A DNA stretch of 19,621 nucleotides from Negativibacillus sp. (GCA_020024325.1 JAHHTY010000038.1:1-19621); one strand, 5' to 3'; positions 7,580-14,974 are shown, counted from the first letter of the stretch. Translations and numbers: made by a program. Notes: generated from the sequence alone by a model not told the origin.

Positions 7580-8428
7580 TTAAAGGGCGTTTGCAATGTC
7601 AGCAAATTGCTGCATAGAAAGTTGTTCAGCACGCAAATTGGAAGGAACATTTGCCCGCTCCAGCAGCTCGATTGCCTGAGCTTTGGGGATGCCTAAACCG
7701 GAGGAAAGCGTGTTAGAAAGTGTTTTTCTGCGCTGAGAAAATGCTGCTTTCACAACACGGAAAAAGTCGTGTTCCTTGTTTACCTGCACAGCAGGCTCTT
7801 TGCGGATATCCAAACGGATTACGGTCGAGTCTACATCAGGGGAAGGCATAAAGGACCCTCTGGATACCTGAAAAAGAACTTGGGGTTCACAGTAGTAACG
7901 TACTGCAATGGATACAGCACCTACTTCACGGCTGCCCGGCTGTGCACAGATGCGTTGTGCAGCTTCTTTTTGAACCATAACGGTCAGTGAAGAAATCGGC
8001 AAACGGGATTCCAGCAAGTTCATGATGATTGGTGAAGTGATATAATAGGGCAGGTTTGCACAAACGGCAACCGGCATATTCGGAAACTCCTCAGCAATCA
8101 GTTTGTGCAGGTCTACCTTTAATACGTCCTCATTTACAATTTTGATGTTGTCATATTCTGATAATGTTTCATCTAAAATCGGCAGCAGTCGGCTGTCAAT
8201 TTCGATGCAAACTACCTTGTCTGCACGCTCGGCAAGCTCCGCAGTCAAAACACCGACACCGGCTCCAATTTCAATCATACCCCAACCGGGCTGTGCATTT
8301 CCCATTTCTGCCATTCTTGGACAGACTGTTGGGTTAATCAAAAAGTTTTGTCCCAGTCCTTTGGAGAAAGAAAATCCGTGGCGGGAAAGAACATCTCGAA
8401 TTACCGAAATGTTGGAAAGATTTTCCAT
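7580..8428 (-). CDS. rsmA: 16S rRNA (adenine1518-N6/adenine1519-N6)-dimethyltransferase
   Basis: RsmA/KsgA uses S-adenosylmethionine to dimethylate two adjacent adenines in the 3'-terminal hairpin of 16S rRNA, a late step in small-subunit maturation. Loss of this activity gives kasugamycin resistance in other bacteria. The 282-residue length fits the family. Motifs seen are GLGQNFL (24-30), the AdoMet-binding motif EIGAGVGVLT (53-62), the acidic ribose contact E76/D78 region (VCIEID), and catalytic motif IV NLPYYITSP (125-133). The C-terminal domain contains the AFSQRRKTLSNTL segment. The ATG start has AAAGGAG 7 nt upstream. The gene lies downstream of cdd but has its own good promoter and ends at the shared bidirectional terminator. 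Nothing irregular is seen. Confidence 0.97.
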   Translation of the reverse strand: MENLSNISVIRDVLSRHGFSFSKGLGQNFLINPTVCPRMAEMGNAQPGWGMIEIGAGVGVLTAELAERADKVVCIEIDSRLLPILDETLSEYDNIKIVNEDVLKVDLHKLIAEEFPNMPVAVCANLPYYITSPIIMNLLESRLPISSLTVMVQKEAAQRICAQPGSREVGAVSIAVRYYCEPQVLFQVSRGSFMPSPDVDSTVIRLDIRKEPAVQVNKEHDFFRVVKAAFSQRRKTLSNTLSSGLGIPKAQAIELLERANVPSNLRAEQLSMQQFADIANAL

Positions 8429-8464
8429 GAAAAGCTCCTTTCAAAGAGAGAAATCAATCAGTCT

Positions 8465-8494
8465 ATTATAGCATAGTTCTTTTGCGGTTGCCAC
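8465..8494 (-). promoter_or_regulatory. Promoter of rsmA with extended -10
   Basis: On the minus strand TGCTATAAT gives an extended -10 with consensus hexamer (8470-8465). A partial -35, GTGGCA (8494-8489), lies 18 bp upstream. Transcription would begin near 8458, giving a leader of about 30 nt. Confidence 0.6.
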
Positions 8495-8524
8495 AGCTTT
8501 CTTTAGAAAATGGGCAAAGGGAAT

Positions 8525-8941
8525 TTAATATCCAAGGTTCTTAGGACCAAAGCCTTTGGGAAGAAGCTGTGCAAGGGTATAAGCTTTATAATTTTCGGCG
8601 GAAGAAGCACAGAAAATCAGGAAAGTTTGAGGATTGCAAAACTCCATCATGACCTGACGGCACACTCCGCATGGGGTGGTAATGGGAAGAATATCCGCAT
8701 CTGTTCGTCCGCCGGCAACTGCCATGCAGATAAATTCCCGTTTTCCTTCGGATACCGCTTTAAAAATAGCAGTTCGTTCAGCACAGATGGTTGGAGTATA
8801 AGCGGAAGATTCAATGTTGCATCCGGTATAGATAGTTCCGTCCTGACATAACAACGCAGCTCCCACTGCAAAGTTAGAATAAGGGCAATAAGAACGGTTT
8901 CGAGCATCTAATGCAAGTTCGATTAAACGCTTTTCATACAA
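8525..8941 (-). CDS. cdd: Cytidine deaminase
   Basis: Zinc enzyme of pyrimidine salvage that deaminates cytidine and deoxycytidine to uridine and deoxyuridine. Short homotetrameric class (138 residues; B. subtilis Cdd is about the same). Zinc ligands and catalytic residues are C53-A-E55 in ICAERTA and PC91GVC94RQ, and the substrate-binding NIE is at 42-44. I prefer the TTG start at 8941 because AAGAGGTG lies 6 nt upstream; the GTG at 8950 is part of that Shine-Dalgarno sequence. The gene is downstream of deoD-deoB in the same direction, separated by a strong hairpin, and upstream of rsmA. It fits a nucleoside salvage cluster. Start assignment is the only uncertain point. Confidence 0.95.
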   Translation of the reverse strand: MYEKRLIELALDARNRSYCPYSNFAVGAALLCQDGTIYTGCNIESSAYTPTICAERTAIFKAVSEGKREFICMAVAGGRTDADILPITTPCGVCRQVMMEFCNPQTFLIFCASSAENYKAYTLAQLLPKGFGPKNLGY

Positions 8942-8979
8942 TGTAATCACCTCTTACGGTCGCTGTTACAGAATATTTG

Positions 8980-9020
8980 TTCCGAGCTAAATTATACGTT
9001 TCGTATAATTTGGCTCGGAA
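8980..9020 (-). terminator. 19-bp hairpin between deoB and cdd
   Basis: Arms 8980-8998 and 9002-9020 are complementary at 18 of 19 positions with a 3-base loop. On the minus strand, the direction of the flanking genes, the odd pair is C-A and the hairpin is followed by CAAATATTCTG rather than a T-run. It is therefore an imperfect intrinsic terminator. It may reduce rather than stop read-through from deoB into cdd, or protect the deoB 3' end. The loop side contains TATAAT on the minus strand, but no -35 is placed to match it. Confidence 0.5.
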
Positions 9021-9028
9021 GATTGTTT

Positions 9029-10240
9029 TTAGAGAGGCTTTGCAGAATTTGGAAATAATAAGTCTGCAAAAGAGGAAAATTTCCCGGGAAATGCAAAACT
9101 ATGCTTTTTAGGAAATGTAATTCCAAAATAATCGGCAATTGTGGCAGCCAGATCACCAAAGGATGCACGGGTATGAAGGTTGACCCCGCCTTGAACATTT
9201 TTGCCGTAACATAAAACAGGAACATATTCTCGGCTATGATCGGTGGACGGAGTGGAAGGGTCGCAGCCGTGGTCGGCGGTGATAATCAGCAAATCTTCAT
9301 CTTGAAGCATCGGAATCAGGTCGTCCAAAGCTTCATCAAAACGGTTCAAAGCATTTGCATAGCCCTCTGCATCATTGCGATGACCATACAGCATATCAAA
9401 ATCAACCAGATTAACAAAGCACAGTCCGTTAAATTCCTGATCGCAGAGTTCCAGTGTTTTTAAGATACCTTCTTGATTTGAATGAGTGACAATTTTTTTG
9501 GAGATGCCTTTTCCGGCAAAGATATCGGAAATTTTTCCGACGCCGATCGTTTCAAGACCATGTTGTTTTAAAGAGTCCAACAAAGTTTCCTGTGGAGGAA
9601 CAAGAGAAAAATCCCGACGATTTGCAGTTCGTGTAAATTCTCCGGGACAGTTTCCGACAAACGGACGTGCAATAATCCTGCCAACACCATGTTCGCCCTG
9701 CATGATTTCTCTGGCTATTTCGCAGCAGTGGTACAGCTCATTTAACGAAACAATTTCCTCATGAGCCGCAATTTGAAGCACGCTGTCGGCGGAAGTATAT
9801 ACAATCAAGTCACCGGTACGAATGTGTTGCATTCCATAGTCCTGGATAACCTGTGTGCCGGAGTATGGTCGATTGCAGAGTATACCGTGTTTTGTGCGTC
9901 GGCTCAGTTCATCAATGACATCCTTTGGAAATCCATTCGGATAGGTTGGCATCGGTTTAGAGGATACCAGTCCCATCAACTCCCAGTGCCCGGTTGTTGT
10001 ATCTTTTCCGGCAGAAAGTTCTGCCATACGTCCAAAAGACCCTTCGGGATGTGGGAAAGATTCGTTGGTGGAAAGACCGTCAATATTAAACAACCCCAAT
10101 TTTTGAAGGTTTGGAACCTGTAATAGTCCGGTTGAAAGACAAGCTGCAAGGGTATTGCTGCCCTCATCACCATACTTTTGGGCATCAGGCAGCTGACCTA
10201 CACCGAAACTATCTAATACAATTAAAAATACACGTTTCAT
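9029..10240 (-). CDS. deoB: Phosphopentomutase
   Basis: Interconverts (deoxy)ribose-1-phosphate and (deoxy)ribose-5-phosphate, linking nucleoside phosphorolysis to the pentose phosphate pathway. Alkaline-phosphatase superfamily metalloenzyme with two Mn ions. Motifs seen are the N-terminal metal site FLIVLDSFGVGQLPDA (D10), the phosphorylated-threonine segment KDTTTGHWE (79-87), VDFDMLYGHRND (metal/substrate) and ITADHGCDP near the C-terminal half. Length 403 residues matches the family (about 390-410). The ATG is preceded by a perfect AAAGGAGG about 8 nt upstream. It follows deoD by 33 bases with no terminator between, so deoD-deoB is one transcription unit. The two products act in sequence on purine nucleosides. 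Confidence 0.97.
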   Translation of the reverse strand: MKRVFLIVLDSFGVGQLPDAQKYGDEGSNTLAACLSTGLLQVPNLQKLGLFNIDGLSTNESFPHPEGSFGRMAELSAGKDTTTGHWELMGLVSSKPMPTYPNGFPKDVIDELSRRTKHGILCNRPYSGTQVIQDYGMQHIRTGDLIVYTSADSVLQIAAHEEIVSLNELYHCCEIAREIMQGEHGVGRIIARPFVGNCPGEFTRTANRRDFSLVPPQETLLDSLKQHGLETIGVGKISDIFAGKGISKKIVTHSNQEGILKTLELCDQEFNGLCFVNLVDFDMLYGHRNDAEGYANALNRFDEALDDLIPMLQDEDLLIITADHGCDPSTPSTDHSREYVPVLCYGKNVQGGVNLHTRASFGDLAATIADYFGITFPKKHSFAFPGKFSSFADLLFPNSAKPL

Positions 10241-10273
10241 CCAAACTTCCTCCTTTAGAAAAATACAGAAGCT

Positions 10274-10981
10274 TTATTTTACCAGAGAAAGAGCGACTTC
10301 CATCATCTGTGTAAAAGCATTCTGGCGCACTTGAGCAGAAACAGCTTCCCCGGTAAACGGATTGTCAGAGATGGTCAAAAGGCACAAAGCCTGTTTTTTT
10401 GCACGGGCAGCTTCCATATATAAGGCAGCGGACTCCATCTCAACGGCAAGAACACCCATTTTCTGCCATTCCGGAAGCCCCTGCGATTCATCATAGAACC
10501 AGTCGGAAGTCAGTACAGTTCCAACTTTATATCGAAGAGCTTTTTCTTCACAGCTTTGCACTGCACGTCTGACAAGATCAAAGCTTGCAGTTGGAGCAAA
10601 TGAACCGGGCAGATGGTACTGTGCAGCATAGCTGGAGGTAGTACAAGAGGACATAGCTACAACAATATCTCCTATTTTTAAAGACGGGTCAACAGCCCCG
10701 GCAGAACCGATGCGGATGATAGAATCCACACCATAAAAATTGAACAACTCGTGAGAATAAATCCCCATAGAAGGCATTCCCATGCCGCTGCCTTGCACCG
10801 AAACAGGAACTCCCTGAAATGTTCCGGTATAGCCCAGCATACCACGTACCTGATTATAGCAGACAGCATCTGTCAGATAAGTTTGGGCAAGTAACTTTGC
10901 ACGCAGTGGATCACCCGGCATCAGTACTGTTTTTGCAATGTCACCTAATTTGGCATTGTTGTGTGGAGTGGGAACAGACAT
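10274..10981 (-). CDS. deoD: Purine-nucleoside phosphorylase, DeoD type
   Basis: Phosphorolytic cleavage of purine (deoxy)nucleosides to free base and (deoxy)ribose-1-phosphate, the substrate of the DeoB enzyme encoded next. The 235-residue product is exactly DeoD-sized (hexameric class). It starts with the family's PTPHNNAKLGD and LMPGDPLRAK segments (G23 and R27 region bind phosphate). It carries RIGSAGAVDP (90-99) and VEMESAALYM, and ends with the catalytic-aspartate segment ISDNPFTGE. I chose the ATG at 10981 because AAAGGGTG lies just upstream and the protein then matches the family N-terminus. An upstream in-frame ATG at 11053 would add 24 non-conserved residues and lies upstream of the predicted -10. 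It is first gene of the deoD-deoB unit. Confidence 0.96.
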   Translation of the reverse strand: MSVPTPHNNAKLGDIAKTVLMPGDPLRAKLLAQTYLTDAVCYNQVRGMLGYTGTFQGVPVSVQGSGMGMPSMGIYSHELFNFYGVDSIIRIGSAGAVDPSLKIGDIVVAMSSCTTSSYAAQYHLPGSFAPTASFDLVRRAVQSCEEKALRYKVGTVLTSDWFYDESQGLPEWQKMGVLAVEMESAALYMEAARAKKQALCLLTISDNPFTGEAVSAQVRQNAFTQMMEVALSLVK

Positions 10982-11032
10982 AAAAACACCCTTTCTTTTT
11001 AGAAAACTTTTGCTTCCGTTTATTTTACTTTT

Positions 11033-11038
11033 ATTATA
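11033..11038 (-). promoter_or_regulatory. -10 element of the deoD-deoB promoter
   Basis: A consensus TATAAT lies on the minus strand about 52 bases upstream of the deoD ATG, predicting a start near 11026 and a leader of about 45 nt. The -35 is poor (best candidate TTTCTT, 17 bp upstream), which may indicate dependence on an activator. I recognise no DeoR operator. The other bases of 10982-11233 hold only this and the degV promoter. Confidence 0.5.
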
Positions 11039-11121
11039 CGCTAAACACTGCAAAAAAGAAAGGTGGAGATAGAGGGAATATGTAGTACAGAATGAACAAA
11101 CTATAAAATTTTAAAAAAAGG

Positions 11122-11150
11122 TTGAACAGGTAAAGGGAATTGGTTAAACT
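11122..11150 (+). promoter_or_regulatory. Putative promoter of the degV-deaminase pair
   Basis: TTGAAC (11122-11127), 17-bp spacer, TAAACT (11145-11150), upstream of the DegV gene with a leader of about 75 nt. The hexamers match at 5 of 6 and 4 of 6 positions. The same TAAACT -10 is predicted for the peptide-binding protein gene. Confidence 0.45.
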
Positions 11151-11233
11151 GTTATTTATATGCTTAAAAGTAAAAAGGAGAAAGCAGAAACTTTGGCGAA
11201 TAAGAATGTAAAATAAGAAAAGGAAGGTAGCTC

Positions 11234-12106
11234 ATGCAGAGTATTAAAATTATGACAGATTCCGCGTCGGATTTACCAAACGAAGTAGCAAAACAGCTGG
11301 GTATTGATGTTATTCCAAATCCGATTGCTGTGGATGGCAGAGGGTATCTGGAAGGAGTGGACTTTACTCCGGCAGAATTTTATGATATTCTGGCAAATGC
11401 GAAGGAAATTCCAACAACCTCTCAGATTTCTCCGATTACATACTGTGAACGATACTACGAAGCGTTTCAGAGAGGCTATACTGATATTATTTTGGTGGGT
11501 ATTTCTTCAAATGCTTCTGCCACTTATCTGCGTTCCATAGATGCAGTAAAACTTTTTTTTGATAACTGCCCACAGGCACAGGGAAAAATCAACATACACA
11601 TCATTGATTCCAAAACATTTTCACTCGGTTACGGTTTCCCGGTTATGAAAGCAGCATATATGGCACGGCAAGGAAAGAGTGTAGAAGAAATTACAGCCAC
11701 AATAAAAGATTGGCTTGAACGATTGGAAATTTATTTTACTGCATTTTCTTTTGAGTACATAAAAAAATCAGGCAGAATCAGCTGCGCTTCCGCCATTGTG
11801 GGCGAGGCTTTGGGAATTCGTCCACTGATTCAGATTAAAAACGGTGAAATGAAAATTATCGCAAAACCTAGGGGCAACAAAGCCGTTATGCAAAAAATGG
11901 CACAGATTCTTTCTGAAAATATCGACCCGAAATCCCCGTATCTGATGCTGACCGGCACGCAGGAAGGGGCAAAAGAAGATATGCAGAAAATGATTTATTC
12001 CATGACAGAAAAGGAGCCTGTTTTTGTCAGTGATGTTGGATGCTCCGTCTGCATTAACAGCGGTCCTAAAATGATTGGGATTGGTTTTATGGGAAAGAAT
12101 CAGTAG
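11234..12106 (+). CDS. DegV family fatty-acid-binding protein
   Basis: DegV proteins bind long-chain fatty acids in a cytoplasmic two-domain fold. Some (FakB) present the fatty acid to the FakA kinase for phosphorylation and phospholipid synthesis. The 290-residue length fits. Family signatures are TDSASDLP (8-15), IPTTSQISP (58-66), a GISSNASATY segment in the ligand-pocket region, GRISCASAIVGEALGIRPLI near the middle and INSGPKMIGIGF at the C-terminus. The ATG has AAGGAAGG about 7 nt upstream. The gene is followed after 35 bases by the deaminase gene with no terminator, so they are probably co-transcribed. No fakA is visible in the window. Several DegV paralogues usually exist per Firmicute genome, so the specific ligand cannot be given. 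Confidence 0.92.
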   Translation: MQSIKIMTDSASDLPNEVAKQLGIDVIPNPIAVDGRGYLEGVDFTPAEFYDILANAKEIPTTSQISPITYCERYYEAFQRGYTDIILVGISSNASATYLRSIDAVKLFFDNCPQAQGKINIHIIDSKTFSLGYGFPVMKAAYMARQGKSVEEITATIKDWLERLEIYFTAFSFEYIKKSGRISCASAIVGEALGIRPLIQIKNGEMKIIAKPRGNKAVMQKMAQILSENIDPKSPYLMLTGTQEGAKEDMQKMIYSMTEKEPVFVSDVGCSVCINSGPKMIGIGFMGKNQ

Positions 12107-12141
12107 CAACACAAATCGGTAAATGGAAAAGGGAAGGTTTT

Positions 12142-12630
12142 ATGAAAAGGGTAGACAAAATCAATTACTATTTAGATATTGCCCAAACAGTGGCAGCAAG
12201 GGGAACCTGCCTGCGTCGAAATTTTGGTGCAATCATTGTAAAGAATGATGAAATTATCTCGACAGGCTATGTGGGTGCACCAAGAGGAAGACAAAATTGC
12301 TGTGACCTGGGCTATTGTACCAGAGAAAAGCTGAATGTTCCAAGAGGCGAGCGTTATGAACTGTGTCGATCGGTTCATGCAGAAGCAAATGCTATTATCA
12401 GTGCACCACGTTCCGAAATGATTGGAAGTACTTTGTATCTGGTAGGGCTGGAATACAAAGATGGAAGTTATGTAGAGAATGCAAATCCATGTGCAATGTG
12501 CAAGCGTTTGATCATCAATGCGGGAATTGAAAAGGTTGTTGTTCGTGACACAAAGGACACCTATCGCTTAATTGACGTTTATGAAACATGGGTTAATCAG
12601 GACGCTTCAATGGAACAAATCGGATATTAA
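12142..12630 (+). CDS. dCMP deaminase family protein (ComEB-like)
   Basis: Zinc-dependent deaminase of the dCMP deaminase/ComEB family, 162 residues, likely converting dCMP to dUMP, a precursor of dTMP. The active-site H79-A-E81 (SVHAEANAI) and PC117AMC120 supply the zinc ligands and catalytic glutamate. An additional HAE-preceding CDLGYC segment (54-59) resembles the second zinc site of phage T4-type dCMP deaminases. The TGYVGAPRG segment is family-typical. The ATG has GGGAAGG about 5 nt upstream. It follows the DegV gene by 35 bases and ends before a hairpin at 12638-12670. The name ComEB comes from the B. subtilis competence operon, but no other competence gene is here, so a role in nucleotide metabolism is the simple reading. 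Confidence 0.9.
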   Translation: MKRVDKINYYLDIAQTVAARGTCLRRNFGAIIVKNDEIISTGYVGAPRGRQNCCDLGYCTREKLNVPRGERYELCRSVHAEANAIISAPRSEMIGSTLYLVGLEYKDGSYVENANPCAMCKRLIINAGIEKVVVRDTKDTYRLIDVYETWVNQDASMEQIGY

Positions 12631-12637
12631 CAGAAGA

Positions 12638-12670
12638 AGTATTGCTCGGGGATATTCCCCGGGCAATACT
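12638..12670 (+). terminator. 15-bp GC-rich hairpin after the deaminase gene
   Basis: Arms 12638-12652 and 12656-12670 pair over 15 bp with one G-U and a TAT loop. The tail GTTATATG is not a proper T-run, so efficiency is uncertain, but the position just past the stop codon and before the next promoter fits a terminator. Confidence 0.6.
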
Positions 12671-12694
12671 GTTATATGAAAGATATATTGACAC

Positions 12695-12723
12695 TTGACG
12701 CAGATATAAGAAAAGTGTATAGT
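12695..12723 (+). promoter_or_regulatory. Strong sigma-A promoter of the thioredoxin/GH8-like gene
   Basis: TTGACG (12695-12700), 17-bp spacer, TATAGT (12718-12723): 5 of 6 matches in each hexamer. Start predicted near 12730, leader about 30 nt, then AAGGGGG 8 nt before the ATG. A second TTGACA at 12688-12693 has no matching -10. This is the best-looking promoter in the window and suggests constitutive, substantial expression. Confidence 0.75.
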
Positions 12724-12761
12724 GATAAAAAAGAATCTAAAAATATAAGGGGGAAAAATAT

Positions 12762-14168
12762 ATGTTTTTTGCTAAGAAAATTCGTCAATTTATCAGTATA
12801 TTCTGTGTCGGAGTTGTTTTGATGCCGATGATGATGAGCGTTTCTGCAAGTGCAGCAGATAAACGTCATACAGGATACCCCGAAAGAATGTTGATTGGAC
12901 AGACGGTAGCATTAGATAAGTTTTGTGATGAAAAAGGTACTGCAATCAAAATTCAGCCAAAAGAAGGACAGTACACAATAATGACCTATTGGGCAAGCTG
13001 GTGCTCAGATTGTCAAGAGGAATTTTCATATCTTCCAAAACTCAAAGAAGTTTTAAAGGATTACAGCAATGTTCAGTGGTATCTGGTTGACCGTGTAGAC
13101 GGACACAAAGAAGATCTACAAAGCGGAGCTGCATTTATTAAAAATAAAAATATTGGCTTGCCGGTTGTATATGATAAGGATTTAAAATTCTCAAACTCAG
13201 TCGGTATTGTGCAAATTCCTACTACCATCATCTTGGACCCACAGGGGAAAGCAGTTGTTTGCTATCCAAACATTATTAAATCTCAGGGACATTTGAGGGC
13301 AATGATTGATTATGCAACCAAAGGTGCAGATCATGCAACGTTTGATTATCTGAGAAAAAATCTTCTCAAACAAGATGGAAGTCTTAAATCCAGCAAGACC
13401 GATTCCCCGGCACAAAGCCTGCTTGCGGAATATGCTGCAAATACCTTGAACCCGGAGCTGCTTGATCAGCAAAGAGAGTGGATTGCTGAAAATGGGGGCA
13501 CAACCGAAAATCTTGGAAATGATTTAAGAATGCTTCGTGCTTTTTCTGGATGGAGAGGTTATGAAGTGGATAGTTTGGATATGAAACACCGGATTGTAAA
13601 CCGTTATTTCCCGGGAAATAGATTGAATGGAACAGTAAAACTTAGTGATCTTGATTTGAGTGCGCTTGGGTTACTGCAAAACCGAAAACTCTCTCAGGCA
13701 GCATTAGAGGTTGTACAAAAGGGATATATCAGCGAAAAATTCCCAATGTATAAAACAGAATACAACACCGAGAACAACTCTTACTCTTCCGGAAATATTG
13801 ATATGACCGAGTCCTTGATGACCGTTTATCATCTGGCACAGCAGGGAAAGGTTAAAAAACAGACTATTGAATGGCTGCGCAAGGCAGTAGAAGGTAACGG
13901 AATCAAGGCTAAATATAGTAAGGACGGAAAAGTACTGGAGCGTTATAATTATGAATCCCCGGCAGTATATGCGTTGACAGCTTTGATTGCTTTAGAGTGT
14001 GATGAACAGATGCTTTTTACAGAATCTCTGATTCAGATGGAAAAATCCAGAACTTTTGATACTGCGAACAAACAAAACGGAAGTTTTAAGAGTGATGATT
14101 CAGATAAAGCATTGCAGCAGTGTTTGCCTTTGCTGCTTTACTCCGAAATGCAGCAGAAAATGGCATAA
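12762..14168 (+). CDS. Secreted TlpA-like thioredoxin domain fused to a YdaJ/GH8-like domain
   Basis: Exported protein of 468 residues. A signal peptide covers about 1-31 (KKIRQF, a hydrophobic core, then SASAA before D33). A TlpA/redoxin fold spans about 40-185, with WASWC81SDC84 as the redox CxxC and cis-proline P153 in IVQIPTTIILDP. The C-terminal half (about 193-468) looks like the (alpha/alpha)6 barrel of B. subtilis YdaJ-type family 8 glycoside hydrolases. The markers are NDLRMLRAF (253-261), SDLDLSALGLL (295-305), NIDMTESLMTVYHLA (345-359), YESPAVYAL (397-405) and the terminal QQCLPLLLYSEMQ. Where GH8 proteins have the catalytic acid in an SE(S/G) motif, this protein reads AQSLL (Q218), so glycosidase activity may be lost. 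The thioredoxin call is firm; the GH8 call rests on remembered family patterns. The gene has its own promoter and no CcdA or exopolysaccharide partner nearby. Substrate unknown. Confidence 0.75.
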   Translation: MFFAKKIRQFISIFCVGVVLMPMMMSVSASAADKRHTGYPERMLIGQTVALDKFCDEKGTAIKIQPKEGQYTIMTYWASWCSDCQEEFSYLPKLKEVLKDYSNVQWYLVDRVDGHKEDLQSGAAFIKNKNIGLPVVYDKDLKFSNSVGIVQIPTTIILDPQGKAVVCYPNIIKSQGHLRAMIDYATKGADHATFDYLRKNLLKQDGSLKSSKTDSPAQSLLAEYAANTLNPELLDQQREWIAENGGTTENLGNDLRMLRAFSGWRGYEVDSLDMKHRIVNRYFPGNRLNGTVKLSDLDLSALGLLQNRKLSQAALEVVQKGYISEKFPMYKTEYNTENNSYSSGNIDMTESLMTVYHLAQQGKVKKQTIEWLRKAVEGNGIKAKYSKDGKVLERYNYESPAVYALTALIALECDEQMLFTESLIQMEKSRTFDTANKQNGSFKSDDSDKALQQCLPLLLYSEMQQKMA

Positions 14169-14344
14169 CTTTCTTTCGGGCAGGTTCTGGCAAATGGAAT
14201 TTCATAGCAGAAAGAACAATGGATTTACATATGTTTTGTAAGCAGATTTTCAGAAAAAGTTTTAGAAGTTTTCGCCTGACAGGTGCGCTTATTTTACTCG
14301 GAGTATAAAAAGTGTTCTTGCAAAGATGACGAAAAGTTGCAATA

Positions 14345-14373
14345 TTGCTTTTAACTGTTGTGGAGTCTATACT
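14345..14373 (+). promoter_or_regulatory. Putative promoter of the GNAT gene
   Basis: TTGCTT (14345-14350), 17-bp spacer, TATACT (14368-14373), leader about 37 nt. The -10 is good (5 of 6) and the -35 weak. Bases 14169-14344 hold no gene and no clear terminator for the preceding gene. Confidence 0.45.
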
Positions 14374-14416
14374 CAAAGCGTGAAATCAAAATTTACAGAT
14401 TGGTGTTGTTGTCAAT

Positions 14417-14914
14417 ATGGATTATATAATTAGGAAAGTTCGGGTAGGCGACGAAAATCATCTGGCATATATACAAACTGAAAGCTGGAAAGCTGCATTT
14501 AAGGATATCCTTCCCGAAGAAATCTTGTACAAAAACACAAAGATCAGTCGTGCCACAGAAATGTATAAGAGATTGCTGGATGAGAATATCGGCAATGGCT
14601 ATATCTTAGAAGTAAATGGCAATCCGCACTGTATCGCCTGGTGGGATAAGTCTAGGGATGATGATATGATTGATTATGCGGAACTCATTTCTATCCACAG
14701 TCTGCAAGATAACTGGAGAAAAGGCTATGGAACAAAAATGATGGAAAAGGTATTGGGAGATATTAAAAATGCCGGATATACAAAGGTAATGCTTTGGGTG
14801 TTTGCAGACAACAACAGAGCCAGAAAATTTTACGAGAATCAAGGTTTTGTTACATACGGAAAAATAAAACCCTGCTTTGAAACACAGGAAATTTGCTATG
14901 AAAGAAATTTATAA
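14417..14914 (+). CDS. GNAT family N-acetyltransferase
   Basis: 165-residue single-domain GCN5-related acetyltransferase that moves an acetyl group from acetyl-CoA to an unidentified amine. The acetyl-CoA pyrophosphate loop (motif A) reads NWRKGYGTKMM (99-109, R/Q-x-x-G-x-G type). The later VFADNNRARKFYENQGF (128-144) is the classic motif B, with N133 and the Y139 general-acid position. The N-terminal IRKVRVGDENHLAYIQTESWKAAF is typical of the group. The ribosome binding site is weak (only GGTG about 11 nt upstream), in contrast with the neighbours, so expression may be low. It is a single gene closed by a strong terminator. Protein, antibiotic and small-molecule substrates are all possible. 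Confidence 0.88.
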   Translation: MDYIIRKVRVGDENHLAYIQTESWKAAFKDILPEEILYKNTKISRATEMYKRLLDENIGNGYILEVNGNPHCIAWWDKSRDDDMIDYAELISIHSLQDNWRKGYGTKMMEKVLGDIKNAGYTKVMLWVFADNNRARKFYENQGFVTYGKIKPCFETQEICYERNL

Positions 14915-14936
14915 ATTTATCGGATAGCTTAAATGC

Positions 14937-14974
14937 AAAAAGGAGTGTATTGATTTTTTGATACACTCCTTTTT
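14937..14974. terminator. Bidirectional terminator between GNAT and merR genes
   Basis: 14-bp arms (14937-14950 and 14961-14974) with a 10-base loop. The plus strand ends in CTCCTTTTTT and the minus strand in CTCCTTTTT, so it can end both convergent transcripts. It lies 22 bases after the GNAT stop and about 80 bases past the merR stop. Confidence 0.85.

Noticed and set aside
8939..8950. GTG at 8950 as the cdd start
   Set aside because: That GTG is part of the AAGAGGTG ribosome binding site that is correctly spaced for the TTG at 8941.
9079..9092. Perfect palindrome ATTTCCCGGGAAAT inside deoB, repeated exactly at 13606-13619 inside the thioredoxin/GH8-like gene
   Set aside because: In both genes it encodes Phe-Pro-Gly-Lys/Asn, so the symmetry follows from common codons. 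I therefore kept only the non-coding copies near 2417-2660 as a finding.
10982..11053. 24-residue N-terminal extension of deoD
   Set aside because: It lies across and upstream of the predicted -10 and lacks DeoD similarity; the ATG at 10981 has a good ribosome binding site.
14169..14416. Possible decayed gene between the thioredoxin/GH8-like gene and the GNAT gene
   Set aside because: Short open frames here show no family resemblance or start signals; only a promoter is supported.
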